From contig NZ_CP102604.1 in NCBI RefSeq assembly GCF_024707505.1, forward strand, positions 3,410,001 to 3,474,000: a stretch of DNA of 64,000 nucleotides, read 5' to 3'. Within the stretch, counting starts at the first letter, position 1. The number at the start of each line of letters is the position of its first letter. Positions 44,327-53,741 of the stretch are shown here, one piece after another. A model generated the notes under the pieces. It was not told where the DNA came from, did no database searches, and saw only the letters and a program-made list of their open reading frames with translations. The DNA is from Pantoea sp. SOD02 (lineage in GTDB: Bacteria > Pseudomonadota > Gammaproteobacteria > Enterobacterales > Enterobacteriaceae). Made by a program: the position numbers and the translations under genes.

Positions 44327-46369
44327 ATGAGCAAGAAACTGCCGGTTTGGCATCAGGGTGAAATCGCGCTGCAGCAGCAGGCGGGCGTGGCGGAACGCAT
44401 GGCGGAAGTCGGCCAGCGGGTGATCCGCGATCACATGCCCGATCAACATCGAGACTTCTACGCGCAGCTGCCATTTATTGTGGCGGGCAGCGTTGATGCG
44501 CACGGCGATGCGTGGGCCACGCTGCTGGAAGGCCAACCCGGTTTTATCTTCTCACCGAATGCCACCACGCTGGATATTGAGGCGCGTCCGCATCAAGGCG
44601 ATCCGGCGGCGGCGGGCATGCAGGATGGCGCGCCGGTTGGGCTGCTCGGCATCGAGCTGCACACCCGGCGTCGCAACCGCATGAACGGCGTGCTGCAGGC
44701 GATTGGTGGCGGTTTTCGCGTGCAGGTGCAGCAGAGTTTTGGCAACTGCCCGCGCTATATCCAGCTGCGTGATTTTCACTATGCACGCGATCCCGCCGAA
44801 CCTTATCGCGGTGAGGTGGAAACCCTGAGCGCGCTGGATGATGCCGCCCGCGCCACCATCACCGCTGCGGATACCTTCTATGTCGCCACCTATGTCGAAC
44901 GCCAGGTTGATGCCTCGCATCGTGGCGGTAAAGCGGGCTTCGTGCGCGTCAGCGAAGATGGCCTGCTGACCATTCCCGACTTCAACGGCAATCTGTTCTT
45001 CAACACGCTCGGCAACATTCACCAGAATGGCAAAGCGGGATTGCTGTTTATTGATTACACCAGCGGCGACACGCTGCAACTGAGCGGCGATGCAGAAGTG
45101 ATTCTCGACTCGCCAGAGATCGCTGCCTTTCAGGGTGCCGAACGGCTGTGGACGTTTCGTCCGCGTCACATCGTGCGCCGTCGTGCCGCCCTCGCCTTGC
45201 GCTGGTACACGCCGCCGGATGGCGCTGCACCCAGTTCGCTGATGACCGGCGACTGGCAAGCCGCCGAGCAGCGCCTGCGTGCGGCGGAGCTGGCAGCGCG
45301 CTGGCGTCCGTTCAAGGTGATGAAGGTGGTGGATGAGAGCGCCACCATCCGCTCGTTTCATCTGATGCCGGATGATGGTGCAGGTTTAGTGCCGCATCTG
45401 GCTGGTCAACATCTGCCGATTCGCGTGCACCTGCCTGGAAGCGATAAGCCGCTGATGCGCGCCTATACACTTTCGGTTGCGCCGTCGGATGGGTTTTACC
45501 GCATCAGCGTCAAGCGTGATGGCGTGGTTTCGCGATATCTGCACGATCATCTCTACATTGGAGCTACGCTGGAAGCGCGTGCGCCGGCGGGTGATTTTAC
45601 CATCGATGCCAGCGAACCACGTCCGGCGGTGCTGCTGGCGGCTGGCGTGGGCATCACGCCGATGCTGGCGATGCTGCGACATCTGATATTCGAAGGACAG
45701 CGCAAACAGCGCCTGCGCCCAACGTTCCTGTTTCAGTCGGCACGCAGCAAGGCCGAGTGCCCTTTCGTGCGCGAACTCGACCAGTTGCTGGCGGCGGCGC
45801 ATGGCGCGGTGAGACTGGTGCGCGTGCTGAGTCAGACGGCGGATGCAGAAGCGGATATTGATTACGACTTCGCAGGCCGCATTGATATGGCGCTGCTCTC
45901 GCGGGTGCTGCCGTTTAACGATTACGACTTCTATCTGTGCGGTCCACCGCAATTCACGCAAGCGCTGTACAACGGGCTGCGCGCCTTCAATATCGCCGAT
46001 GATCGCATTCACGCCGAGGCTTTTGGCCCGTCGTCGCTGCAGCGTTCCCGCGATGTGGTGGCCGAAGAAAAACCGCTATTGCCGGTAGCAACACAATCGG
46101 TGCCGGTGAAGTTTATGGATTCGCTGAAAGAGGCGCGCTGGACGCCAGATGCCGGTTCGCTGCTGGAACTGGCGGAAGCGCGTGGCCTAAGCCCGGCGTA
46201 TAGCTGCCGCGCCGGACATTGCGGCAGCTGTAAAACCAAGCTGCTGCAAGGCGCGGTGACTTACCCAACACCGCCGAGCGCGCAAGTGGCGGATGATGAA
46301 GTGCTGATCTGCTGCGCAAGACCGGCGCAGCAAGACGGTGAGGTACAGGCGATTCAGATGGCGTTGTGA
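44327..46369 (+). CDS. Three-domain PNPOx-like/FAD-NAD(P)H reductase/2Fe-2S oxidoreductase
   Basis: 680-residue fusion. Residues ~40-300 form a pyridoxamine-phosphate-oxidase-like FMN split-barrel (FNGNLFFNTLGNIHQNGKAGLLFIDY). Residues ~325-560 form a ferredoxin-reductase module (FAD: MRAYTLSVAPS; NAD: LLAAGVGITPMLAMLRHL; end YDFYLCGPPQF). Residues ~590-680 form a plant-type 2Fe-2S ferredoxin with Cys in YSCRAGHCGSCKTKL and a fourth in LICCARP. Each cofactor site looks intact, giving a likely NAD(P)H-FAD-FeS-FMN chain. Co-transcribed with a GST. Substrate unknown. Confidence 0.88.
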   Translation: MSKKLPVWHQGEIALQQQAGVAERMAEVGQRVIRDHMPDQHRDFYAQLPFIVAGSVDAHGDAWATLLEGQPGFIFSPNATTLDIEARPHQGDPAAAGMQDGAPVGLLGIELHTRRRNRMNGVLQAIGGGFRVQVQQSFGNCPRYIQLRDFHYARDPAEPYRGEVETLSALDDAARATITAADTFYVATYVERQVDASHRGGKAGFVRVSEDGLLTIPDFNGNLFFNTLGNIHQNGKAGLLFIDYTSGDTLQLSGDAEVILDSPEIAAFQGAERLWTFRPRHIVRRRAALALRWYTPPDGAAPSSLMTGDWQAAEQRLRAAELAARWRPFKVMKVVDESATIRSFHLMPDDGAGLVPHLAGQHLPIRVHLPGSDKPLMRAYTLSVAPSDGFYRISVKRDGVVSRYLHDHLYIGATLEARAPAGDFTIDASEPRPAVLLAAGVGITPMLAMLRHLIFEGQRKQRLRPTFLFQSARSKAECPFVRELDQLLAAAHGAVRLVRVLSQTADAEADIDYDFAGRIDMALLSRVLPFNDYDFYLCGPPQFTQALYNGLRAFNIADDRIHAEAFGPSSLQRSRDVVAEEKPLLPVATQSVPVKFMDSLKEARWTPDAGSLLELAEARGLSPAYSCRAGHCGSCKTKLLQGAVTYPTPPSAQVADDEVLICCARPAQQDGEVQAIQMAL

Positions 46370-46387
46370 GACGCCAATTGCCTTAAG

Positions 46388-47410
46388 TCAGGCGTTAATC
46401 AGCACGATTTTTCCCTGAATACTGCCGCGAGAGGCGCGCTTATGCGCGGCTGATGCTTGCGCCAGCGGATAGGTGCTATCAACGATGATACGAATGATGC
46501 CTTGCTCAAGCAGGCGACCGGCTTCCACCAGTTGACGGCCACTGGAACGCACTTGTGTGAATGAAACGGTAATCTCGCTTTTGACGGCCTCTTCGTATCC
46601 CGAGAAGCCGATAGGATTCATCAGGAACAGCGCACCACCTGGCTTGATGACGCTGAGAAAACGCTCCATATTCGCACCGCCAACGGCATCAATCACCAGA
46701 TCCACATCTTGTGCAACAGACTCAGCGGCGGTCTTGTTGTAATCGATAAACTCATCGGTACCCAGTTCGCACAGCAGTGATTGATGCTTGCCGGAGGCCA
46801 CCGCGATGACGTGCGCACCTTGCCACTTTGCAATCTGCACCGCCAAATGCCCAACGCCACCGCCAGCACCATTTACCATCACCTTCCGACCTTTAAGCGG
46901 GATCGGAACATGCTGGAAAGACTGCAGCGGGTTCGGAGCATCGTGGCCGAGTTCGATCAGAAACTGCCACACGGTTAGCAATGACATCGGCGCACCGGCG
47001 GCCTCAACATGCGTTATCCCCGCCGGTTTCAATGCCAGTTCATTGGCAGGCACGCGCACGTATTCTGCATAAGCGCCGCTGCCGGTCATTATATCCTGCG
47101 GAAAACGCACCATCGCATAGACCTCATCGCCGATGCTGAAGCCCGAAACCTCATCGCCTACTGCGGTGACAACACCTGAGATATCGGTTCCCAAAATCAT
47201 GGGAAAGACGGAGCTGGGTTGCCATTCCGGCGGCAGCGAACGATAGCCCTCACGCAGATGGAGATCCGGCGGATTAAGGCTTGCGGCATGCACGCGCACA
47301 AGCACCTCACCGGCTTCGGCAATCGGCCGGGGTGCATCTTCATAATGCAGAACGTCCGGACCGCCAAACTCATGCAATCGCACGGCTTTCATCGTATTAG
47401 TCATGATCAT
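46388..47410 (-). CDS. Zinc-independent MDR-type alcohol dehydrogenase/quinone oxidoreductase
   Basis: 340-residue medium-chain dehydrogenase/reductase. N-terminal MKAVRLHEFGGPDVLHYEDAP is typical of quinone oxidoreductase-like members; NADPH motif VMVNGAGGGVGHLAVQIAKWQGAHV and C-terminal EAGRLLEQGIIRIIVD follow. The catalytic zinc ligands of classic alcohol dehydrogenases are absent. It is divergent from a LysR gene 85 bp away, which likely controls it. Confidence 0.88.
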   Translation of the reverse strand: MIMTNTMKAVRLHEFGGPDVLHYEDAPRPIAEAGEVLVRVHAASLNPPDLHLREGYRSLPPEWQPSSVFPMILGTDISGVVTAVGDEVSGFSIGDEVYAMVRFPQDIMTGSGAYAEYVRVPANELALKPAGITHVEAAGAPMSLLTVWQFLIELGHDAPNPLQSFQHVPIPLKGRKVMVNGAGGGVGHLAVQIAKWQGAHVIAVASGKHQSLLCELGTDEFIDYNKTAAESVAQDVDLVIDAVGGANMERFLSVIKPGGALFLMNPIGFSGYEEAVKSEITVSFTQVRSSGRQLVEAGRLLEQGIIRIIVDSTYPLAQASAAHKRASRGSIQGKIVLINA

Positions 47411-47495
47411 TTCGCTCTCTCATTGGTCTGATTGAGAAAGCGTACGACTATTACGCCTGATTGATAATAAGGCTCCATTTCGCTTTAATAGTGCC

Positions 47496-48392
47496 ATGAA
47501 GGAACAAATAGGTTTTGAAAGACTCACTGGCTTAATTGCCTTCGCCCGTGCTGGATCTCTCGGCAGTTACAGCGCTGCCGCCCGTTCGCTGTCGGTTTCA
47601 CCCTCCGCGATTAGTAAAAGCATCCAGCGTCTGGAGACGCATCTCGGCATAACACTTTTCACCCGCACCACGCGTTCGCTCTCCTTCACGCCCGAAGGCC
47701 GCGACCTGCATGAACGCGTGCTTAAGTTGCTGCGGGATGCTGAAGAGATTGAACAGATGGCGAAGTCAGCACGCTCCGAACCGGCGGGCACACTGCGCAT
47801 TGCGACATCGCTGCCAATTGGCGTGCACATCATCGCACCTGCTATAGCCAGCTTTCGCCAACGCCATCCAAAAGTCATGATCGATTTGCGCATAAGTGAT
47901 CAAATCTCGGATCTTGTGGAAGAGAGAATTGATATTGCGGTGCGCATCGGCGAGCTCGCCGATTCCTCGCTGATCGCCCGCCGACTCTCACCTTACCGAC
48001 TCGGCTGTTATGCCTCGCCAGCGTATTTAGCCACGCATGGCATCCCGCAACATCCCGATGAGCTGGATAGCCATGAAACGGTCAACCTGCGCTATCAAAG
48101 TTCGGGACAAGTATTTCGCTGGCCGTTTCGCATCGGTGAGAAGGAAGTTGAAATCGTGCCGTCATCAGCTGTGATCGTTGATGCCAGTGAAGGCGTGCTG
48201 GCGGCAATTGCTGCGGGTGCAGGCATCGGCATGGCGACGAATTTTATGGCGGATGCATGGGTTAAGCGCAACGAATTGGTGCCGGTTTTGACCGATTTCG
48301 CCGTGGAGCGACACAATATCACCGCGATATGGCCTCAGAGCCGACGCAGTAATCCGGCGGTGCGTGCTTTTTTGGATATGCTGATGGATTAA
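47496..48392 (+). CDS. LysR-family regulator
   Basis: 298-residue LysR regulator of the CrgA/AaeR-like group ([45 protein letters not shown], effector domain with [21 protein letters not shown] and [18 protein letters not shown]). Divergent from the MDR reductase, its likely target. No good Shine-Dalgarno before the ATG, so a leaderless or weakly translated start is possible. Confidence 0.88.
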   Translation: MKEQIGFERLTGLIAFARAGSLGSYSAAARSLSVSPSAISKSIQRLETHLGITLFTRTTRSLSFTPEGRDLHERVLKLLRDAEEIEQMAKSARSEPAGTLRIATSLPIGVHIIAPAIASFRQRHPKVMIDLRISDQISDLVEERIDIAVRIGELADSSLIARRLSPYRLGCYASPAYLATHGIPQHPDELDSHETVNLRYQSSGQVFRWPFRIGEKEVEIVPSSAVIVDASEGVLAAIAAGAGIGMATNFMADAWVKRNELVPVLTDFAVERHNITAIWPQSRRSNPAVRAFLDMLMD

Positions 48393-48450
48393 CGGAAGTT
48401 ACTAAGACGGGAAAGTAATATTGCGGTAATAGTCAGTGGAAATATTTTCA

Positions 48451-49410
48451 TTAAAAACTCATGGCCAGCCCCACGCCATATCCTTGCGTATTATTTCCGA
48501 ACATATAACGTGCCACTATTCGTGTACGACTGATAAACACCGGATATTTACTACTATCAAGCTCGAGCCCAACACCCAATGAATTTAAACTATCGAATCC
48601 TAATTGGCCACGCTGCTCACCCAAATATTCAGTGCGTGCAGCTTCAAGCACATAGCGCAAAGGACTTCCTAATAACGTCCAATCTGAAACTGGAGCGCGA
48701 CGACGTAAATAAAGCCCGAGATTTTCCGCAGTAGCACTCCCGCTTACGGCCTCAGAACTATTACCGAAACTATTGAGCTCTTGGTATGAGTATCGCAACT
48801 CAACATCAATATCCTGCTCTTTGCTAAATAATTCATAATCCAGCATTAGCGATCCCCCCAAGCCATACGCATTGAGGCGGCCACCATCCAAAAATTTGTA
48901 GTCTGCATCATTAAATTTTTTTTGCAGAACAAAAGCGCCAATACGGAGATCACTGGCCATTGTACCTAAGGTGAAATTTGCGATTGGTCGCAGGACCCAA
49001 TTGCCGCCGAGTTTATCCGTATAAAGTTTTATATCCCAACCAATACCGCCAGTCGCAGTTAAGCTATTCCATTTAACCGGAATTTTTCGGCTTTCATTGC
49101 CATTAGAAACAACAAATTGAGGATCATAACGGCTGTAACCGAGTGTACCTTCGAGATAGAGAGGAAATTCCTCACTAAGCGTTGCACCGCCGCCAAACTG
49201 AGTAATTGAAAGCGAGTTTTTTTCTTTGGTGTCAGCACCGATATTGAGGTCACTTGCAGTGACATCCGGTACCACCGTATAGCTCATAAGAGAAAGGACA
49301 GCATTCGCGCGACTTTTTAGAGGGGTATCATCTGCAGCAAAACTGGTATAACTCGTTAAAAGCATTAAGCTAATTTGAATAATTGTTATACGAGAAATGA
49401 AAAGAGCCAT
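48451..49410 (-). CDS. Putative outer-membrane beta-barrel protein
   Basis: 319 residues with a signal peptide (LMLLTSYTSFAADD) and alternating amphipathic strands ending VGLAMSF, with C-terminal Phe as required by the Bam machinery. It resembles a stand-alone autotransporter-type barrel but has no passenger. Base composition and codon choice (many AAT, TTA, ATA) are clearly more AT-rich than neighbours, and it lies next to tRNA-Phe, both signs of acquisition. Specific function not recognised. Confidence 0.7.
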   Translation of the reverse strand: MALFISRITIIQISLMLLTSYTSFAADDTPLKSRANAVLSLMSYTVVPDVTASDLNIGADTKEKNSLSITQFGGGATLSEEFPLYLEGTLGYSRYDPQFVVSNGNESRKIPVKWNSLTATGGIGWDIKLYTDKLGGNWVLRPIANFTLGTMASDLRIGAFVLQKKFNDADYKFLDGGRLNAYGLGGSLMLDYELFSKEQDIDVELRYSYQELNSFGNSSEAVSGSATAENLGLYLRRRAPVSDWTLLGSPLRYVLEAARTEYLGEQRGQLGFDSLNSLGVGLELDSSKYPVFISRTRIVARYMFGNNTQGYGVGLAMSF

Positions 49411-49902
49411 GTTTTACTCCAGATGTCACACCCCACGACTGATCGTTTCTTATTGCATTACAGCACCGCATATTTAAATTAATTTTATTTTAGACCGGGC
49501 TATGCAACAGAAAGTTATTTTCATCATTATTTTTCTATAAAGTGACAAAAATCATAATAAGTAGTCACTTATTGGTGGGCGTTTAAAGGGGTGTAATTTT
49601 TAGAATCGGTGATGATGACTTCAATGATAATTATTTTTCGGTGCATGGTAAGTATTGAGAAGGAATGAAATTGGGAAATTCAGAGGTTTTTGCACAAGCG
49701 ATGAGAAAGGAATACAAAGACTGTTTTATGCGGGAATGCTGAAAGATTCGCTAAGATTTGTAATACGTTACAGGATCGAAAAAAGGGTACTAGCGTTAAC
49801 TAGTACCCTTTCTGGAAGGCATTGATGTTTAACTGTTGCTGTGAACACCACCTTCTTTAAGCACCCGTCAGAATTGTTACTTCTAACCAGCGCTTCAATG
49901 TA
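49411..49902. other. AT-rich gap between barrel gene and tRNA-Phe
   Basis: About 490 bp, AT-rich, no gene recognised. Contains the tRNA terminator at 49782-49811. No integrase and no second copy of the tRNA 3' end (attachment repeat) was found. Confidence 0.5.
49776..49811 (-). terminator. Terminator of tRNA-Phe
   Basis: 12-bp stem AAAGGGTACTAG (49782-49793)/CTAGTACCCTTT (49800-49811), 6-base loop, followed on the minus strand by a T-run. Confidence 0.85.
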
Positions 49903-49978
49903 TGGTGCCCGGACGCGGAATCGAACCACGGACACGGGGATTTTCAATCCCCTGCTCTACCGACTGAGCTATCCGGGC
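49903..49978 (-). tRNA. tRNA-Phe (GAA)
   Basis: 76 bases on the minus strand, nearly identical to E. coli tRNA-Phe: acceptor GCCCGGA paired with TCCGGGC, D-loop TAGCTCAGTCGGTAGAGC, anticodon stem GGGGATTGAAAATCCCC with GAA at 49943-49945, T-arm GTGGTTCGATTCCGC, encoded CCA. Confidence 0.97.
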
Positions 49979-49988
49979 AACGGGGCGC

Positions 49989-50017
49989 ATTAAACCCTAC
50001 TCGCGCGGCACCGTCAA
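49989..50017 (-). promoter_or_regulatory. tRNA-Phe promoter with GC-rich discriminator
   Basis: TTGACG (50012-50017), 17-base spacer, TTTAAT (49989-49994), followed by GCGCCCCG: a typical stringently controlled stable-RNA promoter. Confidence 0.8.
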
Positions 50018-50086
50018 ACGCTTTTCGGCAAAAATCAGCTGACTGATGCCTTTTAAAGCAACCTCCAGACCAACAGGTAAAAAATT

Positions 50087-50117
50087 ATTCACCTATCGCT
50101 GTTATAGGTGAATTTTT
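50087..50117. terminator. Orphan terminator-like hairpin
   Basis: Perfect 10-bp stem ATTCACCTAT (50087-50096)/ATAGGTGAAT (50104-50113), 7-base loop, A-run on one side and TTTT on the other. No plus-strand gene ends here; it may insulate the tRNA and chemoreceptor genes, end a small RNA, or act in the chemoreceptor leader. Confidence 0.6.
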
Positions 50118-50173
50118 AATCGCTTGTGCCGATAACCGAGCTGACATCCTATACCAATAATAAGGTTCGCCCC

Positions 50174-51496
50174 ATGTTCAGCACAATTGCATCAGGAATC
50201 TTGTCACGTCTTGCGTGGCAAAAGCGCAGTAATAGCATGGCAACGCTCAGTTCGCTGCAAGACGCTATCGCTATGGTTGAATTCACTCCAGAAGGAAAAA
50301 TCCTCACCGCTAATGAGCTGTTTCTTGAGCGCATGGGTTATACGCTCAAAGAGATCGTCGGCCAGCATCACAGCATGTTCTGCACCGCAGATTTGCTCAA
50401 CTCGCCACAATACCGCGACTTCTGGCGACGCCTGAATCGCGGTGAAGGCTTCAGCGACAAATTCCTGCGCGTGGCGAAAAACAGCCGCCCTATTTGGCTG
50501 GAAGCCAATTACGTGCCGGTGCAGGATCGCAGTGGTCGGGTGATTAAAATCGTTAAACTGGCGAGCGATATCACCGCGCGCATCATGGATGCCCAAGAGC
50601 AGCGCGCCATGACCACCGCGATTGAGCGTTCGATGGCAGTGATTGCCTTCAATCTCAAGGGCGAAGTGTTGATGACCAACGATAACTTCCTGAAAACCAT
50701 GGGATACAGCGCGTCAGAAGTGATTGGCGTACATCACAGCCAGTTTTGTCCTCCGGAGATGCGTAATAGCGACGAGTATCGCCGTTTCTGGCACAAGCTG
50801 AATCAGGGCGAATTTATCTCCGGCCAGTTCCAGCGCGTGAATAAACGCGGCCAAACGGTATGGCTGCGCGCCACTTACAACCCGGTGTTTAACGAAACCG
50901 GCGAGCTGTACAAAGTGGTGAAGTTCGCCACCGATGTCACCGCGCAGGTGGAGAAGAATCAGCAAGAGCGCGAAGCGGCGCAGCAGGCGTATCAAACCGC
51001 GCTGCAAACCAGCGAAAGTACGCGCATCGGTGCCACGGTGATTGAGAACAGCGTGCAAACCATGAATGATTTGGCGGGCGAGCTGCATGGCATTTCCGGC
51101 GACATCAACGATCTGAGCGAATCTTCAGACCGTATCGGCGCGATTGTCGAGAGCATTCGACGTATTGCCGATCAAACCAACCTGCTGGCGCTTAACGCAG
51201 CGGTGGAAGCGGCGCGCGCCGGTCAGCACGGTCGTAGTTTTGCCGTGGTCGCCAATGAAGTACGCACGCTGGCGGCCAACATCAATCGCGCCACCACCGA
51301 AATTGAGAACATGGTGCAGCAAAACCATACGCTGGCGGAGAAAGCGCTAAAAGGTATCGCATCGAACCTGAAACGTGCCGATCAGGGCGTGGTGCTGGCG
51401 AAGGAAGCTGGCGGCATGATGGCGGATATTCGCGGTAGTTCCAGCGAAGTGGTGCGCGCAATTGGGCACGTTACGGCGGCGCTGAAGGAGGAGTGA
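50174..51496 (+). CDS. Soluble PAS-PAS methyl-accepting chemoreceptor, BdlA-like
   Basis: 440 residues with no membrane helix. Two PAS domains (~25-145, [26 protein letters not shown]; ~150-265, [25 protein letters not shown]) followed by a short signalling domain with hairpin tip [21 protein letters not shown]. This is the layout of BdlA, a biofilm-dispersal chemoreceptor. The start at 50174 ([10 protein letters not shown]) has AAGG upstream. It lies ahead of the SiaABCD-like operon on the same strand, ~450 bp apart, and may feed the same cyclic-di-GMP pathway. Confidence 0.88.
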   Translation: MFSTIASGILSRLAWQKRSNSMATLSSLQDAIAMVEFTPEGKILTANELFLERMGYTLKEIVGQHHSMFCTADLLNSPQYRDFWRRLNRGEGFSDKFLRVAKNSRPIWLEANYVPVQDRSGRVIKIVKLASDITARIMDAQEQRAMTTAIERSMAVIAFNLKGEVLMTNDNFLKTMGYSASEVIGVHHSQFCPPEMRNSDEYRRFWHKLNQGEFISGQFQRVNKRGQTVWLRATYNPVFNETGELYKVVKFATDVTAQVEKNQQEREAAQQAYQTALQTSESTRIGATVIENSVQTMNDLAGELHGISGDINDLSESSDRIGAIVESIRRIADQTNLLALNAAVEAARAGQHGRSFAVVANEVRTLAANINRATTEIENMVQQNHTLAEKALKGIASNLKRADQGVVLAKEAGGMMADIRGSSSEVVRAIGHVTAALKEE

Positions 51497-51506
51497 TTTG
51501 TAGCCA

Positions 51507-51530
51507 GGTCGCCATGAATGGCGACCCTAC
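51507..51530 (+). repeat. REP-like hairpin repeat at left end of structured element
   Basis: Perfect arms around GA with CTAC foot, 10 bases after the chemoreceptor stop. Confidence 0.9.
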
Positions 51531-51883
51531 GGGATTTATAGCGATGTTGAGTTAAGAATACGCACGACTGCTGCAGCGACGGTGTTGAGGCGACATCCCA
51601 AACCGCTGAACGATTGAAGGATTCCAGGGCGAGCCGCAAGGATGCGGCGAGAGGTGGCGCTGAGCAGGAGCGAATCGACACCGGTCCGTCAGGAATCGTG
51701 ATTGAGTGAAGGTACCGCGAAGCGGCGGGTTGGGCTGGCGCAAGGCCCGGGAGTGCAGAGGGCGTGGCCAGACGCCCTCTGCTCGGTCGCCGCACGAAGT
51801 TACTGCAACTGCCTCAGCGTAGGGCGAACGAAAGTCGCTCGGTGCTTAACTGAGCGGCACTACTCCATGGATGGCGACCCTAC
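51531..51883. repeat. Hairpin-rich non-coding element bounded by REP-like repeats
   Basis: About 350 bp, GC-rich, no plausible gene. At least four stems: GCCGCA/TGCGGC (51633-51648), CCGC-GAA-GCGG (51715-51725), GGGC/GCCC (51732-51748) and an 11-bp stem GCAGAGGGCGT/ACGCCCTCTGC (51755-51782). It is bounded by the full repeat at 51507 and by a half repeat (CCATGGATGGCGACC plus CTAC, 51865-51883). A CTTAACTGA motif near its right end recurs beside repeat copies at 29140 and 38545. Either a composite mobile repeat or a structured RNA. Confidence 0.55.
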
Positions 51884-51949
51884 GGATCATAAAAGTGTCA
51901 CAGCCGCACAGTAATCTAAGATAATTCCTAATCAACGTCAGATTCCTCT

Positions 51950-53173
51950 ATGCAGCTGCCTGATTTACGCGCAGGCCTTGCCTCCTTGTCGAGTCGTTCT
52001 CGTGCGCGATCGCTGTGCATTGCCGTGCCGTTTGTCAGTCCCGCGATGGACAACACGGCAGTGATGGCGTTGTTTACCGACCACAAAGATCTGATTGGTT
52101 TGCCGGTGATCGAAAACGGTACGCCGTTTGGCATGATTAACCGCCATATCTTCCTGTCGCAAATGTCGCGCCCGTTTTTCCGCGAACTCTACGATCGCAA
52201 AAGCTGCATCGCCTTTATGGATAAAGAGCCGCTGGTGATTGATGCCGATACCGAGCTCGATCAGGTAGCGCAGCAAGTGGTGGCGACCGGCGATAAATCG
52301 GTCACCGACGGCTTTATCCTCACCGAGCAAGGGCGCTACATCGGTATCGGGCTGGGCATCGATCTGATTCGTACTGTGTCAGATTTGCAGCATCAACAGC
52401 ATCAGCAAATTTTGCAGAGCATCGATTACGCGCGCGTGATTCAGGACGCAATGCTCGATCGCTCAAAGCAGCAGATGGCGCAGCAGCTCAGCGATTGGTG
52501 CCTGCACTGGCAGCCGCGCGATGGCGTCGGCGGCGACTATTACGCCTTCCATCAGGATCAACACGGTTGGCTGGCGCTGATTGCCGACTGCACCGGCCAC
52601 GGCATTCCCGGTGCGTTTATGACGGTGATCCTGCAATCGGCGCTGGAAAATGCGCTGCAGCAGAATCGGCGTGCGCCATCCGATGTGCTGCAATCGCTTA
52701 ATCGCCATATCAAACAAACCCTTGGTCAGCTCAATGCTTCGCAGCAAACCTCGCTGTCGAACGACGGCTGCGATGCCATCGCGCTGCGCCTCGATAGCGA
52801 AAATCATCAGCTTTCATGGTCGAGCGCGCGCATGCACGCGCTGCTGCATAACGCTGGCGGCGAGGCGGAATCGCTGAAGGCCGACCGCGTTGGCGTTGGC
52901 TATACCGATACGCCGCAGGATTACGTCTGGCCGCAGCAGCAACGCACGCTCAATCCCGGCGACATGCTGCTGGTGATGACCGATGGCGTCACCGATCAGC
53001 CCGGCGGTGAACGTCACATTATGTTTGGCAAAAAGCGCATTCAGACGCTGCTGAATCACTATCAAACGCTGCCGATGCCGGCGCTTTCCACGGCATTCGA
53101 GCAGGAATTTCTTCGTTGGCAAGGCAACCAGCCGCGACGCGATGACGTCACCTGGTTTGGCTTCCGCTATTAG
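51950..53173 (+). CDS. CBS-PP2C (SpoIIE-type) protein phosphatase, SiaA-like
   Basis: 407 residues, cytoplasmic. N-terminal CBS-type pair (~25-145; DLIGLPVIENGTPFGMINRHIFL, VIDADTELDQVAQQVVATG, DGFILTEQGRYIGIGLGIDLI), a coiled linker (DLQHQQHQQILQ), then a PP2C phosphatase (~170-407) with metal residues in GVGGDYY, IADCTGHGIPGAFMT, LVMTDGVTDQ and RRDDVTWFGF. Followed by SiaB-, SiaC- and SiaD-like genes, so it probably dephosphorylates SiaC. Pseudomonas SiaA instead has a membrane HAMP sensor; here the input looks like an intracellular ligand such as an adenine nucleotide. Confidence 0.87.
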   Translation: MQLPDLRAGLASLSSRSRARSLCIAVPFVSPAMDNTAVMALFTDHKDLIGLPVIENGTPFGMINRHIFLSQMSRPFFRELYDRKSCIAFMDKEPLVIDADTELDQVAQQVVATGDKSVTDGFILTEQGRYIGIGLGIDLIRTVSDLQHQQHQQILQSIDYARVIQDAMLDRSKQQMAQQLSDWCLHWQPRDGVGGDYYAFHQDQHGWLALIADCTGHGIPGAFMTVILQSALENALQQNRRAPSDVLQSLNRHIKQTLGQLNASQQTSLSNDGCDAIALRLDSENHQLSWSSARMHALLHNAGGEAESLKADRVGVGYTDTPQDYVWPQQQRTLNPGDMLLVMTDGVTDQPGGERHIMFGKKRIQTLLNHYQTLPMPALSTAFEQEFLRWQGNQPRRDDVTWFGFRY

Positions 53174-53182
53174 AGTCACGTT

Positions 53183-53734
53183 ATGACACCAGCTTCGAAC
53201 CTCAGCCGCGTCCCGCCCGACAGCGTGGCGCTGCACTACACCGGCCTCTTTTCGCCGCAGAACATCACTGCGATGGGCGAAGTGATCAAAGTGTTTCTTG
53301 AGAATCAGCAGGCGCCGGTCAAAGTTCGGCGTCGCTTGTTCTCCAGCTTTGTCGAGATCGTGCAAAACATCCTGCGCTATTCACAAGACAGCCGCAGCAC
53401 CAGCCACGCCGAGCAGGATTTCCGCTTCGGCACGGTGACGCTGCACGTTGAAGGCGACAACTACGTGCTGGAGAGCAGCAATCAGGTGGATGAAGTCGCC
53501 TGTGAGCAGCTGCGCTACTGGCTCGACCTGCTGCGCACCATGAGCAACGAAGAGATTAAACAGGCGTATCGCGTGGGATTGCGTGCCGAGAGCCCCGCCA
53601 CCAGCAAAGGGGCCAACATTGGATTATTAACGCTGGCGCGCGACGTCAGCGAACCGCTGGAGTATGAACTGCGTCCGTTGGCCTCCAACGGTTACGCCAC
53701 GTTTTGGCTGAAAGCCACCATTCACCAGGATTGA
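53183..53734 (+). CDS. SiaB-family protein kinase
   Basis: 183 residues with a GHKL ATPase fold: N-box FVEIVQNILRYSQD and glycine-rich GANIGLLTLARDVSEPLEYE. SiaB proteins phosphorylate SiaC and oppose SiaA. Nine bases after the phosphatase stop; TTATGACACC start. Cytoplasmic. The partner set on both sides makes the assignment firm even though single-gene similarity is modest. Confidence 0.85.
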   Translation: MTPASNLSRVPPDSVALHYTGLFSPQNITAMGEVIKVFLENQQAPVKVRRRLFSSFVEIVQNILRYSQDSRSTSHAEQDFRFGTVTLHVEGDNYVLESSNQVDEVACEQLRYWLDLLRTMSNEEIKQAYRVGLRAESPATSKGANIGLLTLARDVSEPLEYELRPLASNGYATFWLKATIHQD

Positions 53735-53741
53735 TCGATTG

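Noticed and set aside
44552..45361. 269-residue minus-strand frame inside the PNPOx fusion gene
   Set aside because: Antisense shadow; no ribosome-binding site or family match.
49903..49978. tRNA-Phe as an active attachment site
   Set aside because: No integrase and no direct repeat of the tRNA 3' end was found within the window.
51382..51795. Minus-strand 137-residue frame across the hairpin-rich element
   Set aside because: Runs from inside the chemoreceptor gene through repeat DNA; likely one of the spurious proteins predicted from repeated non-coding DNA.
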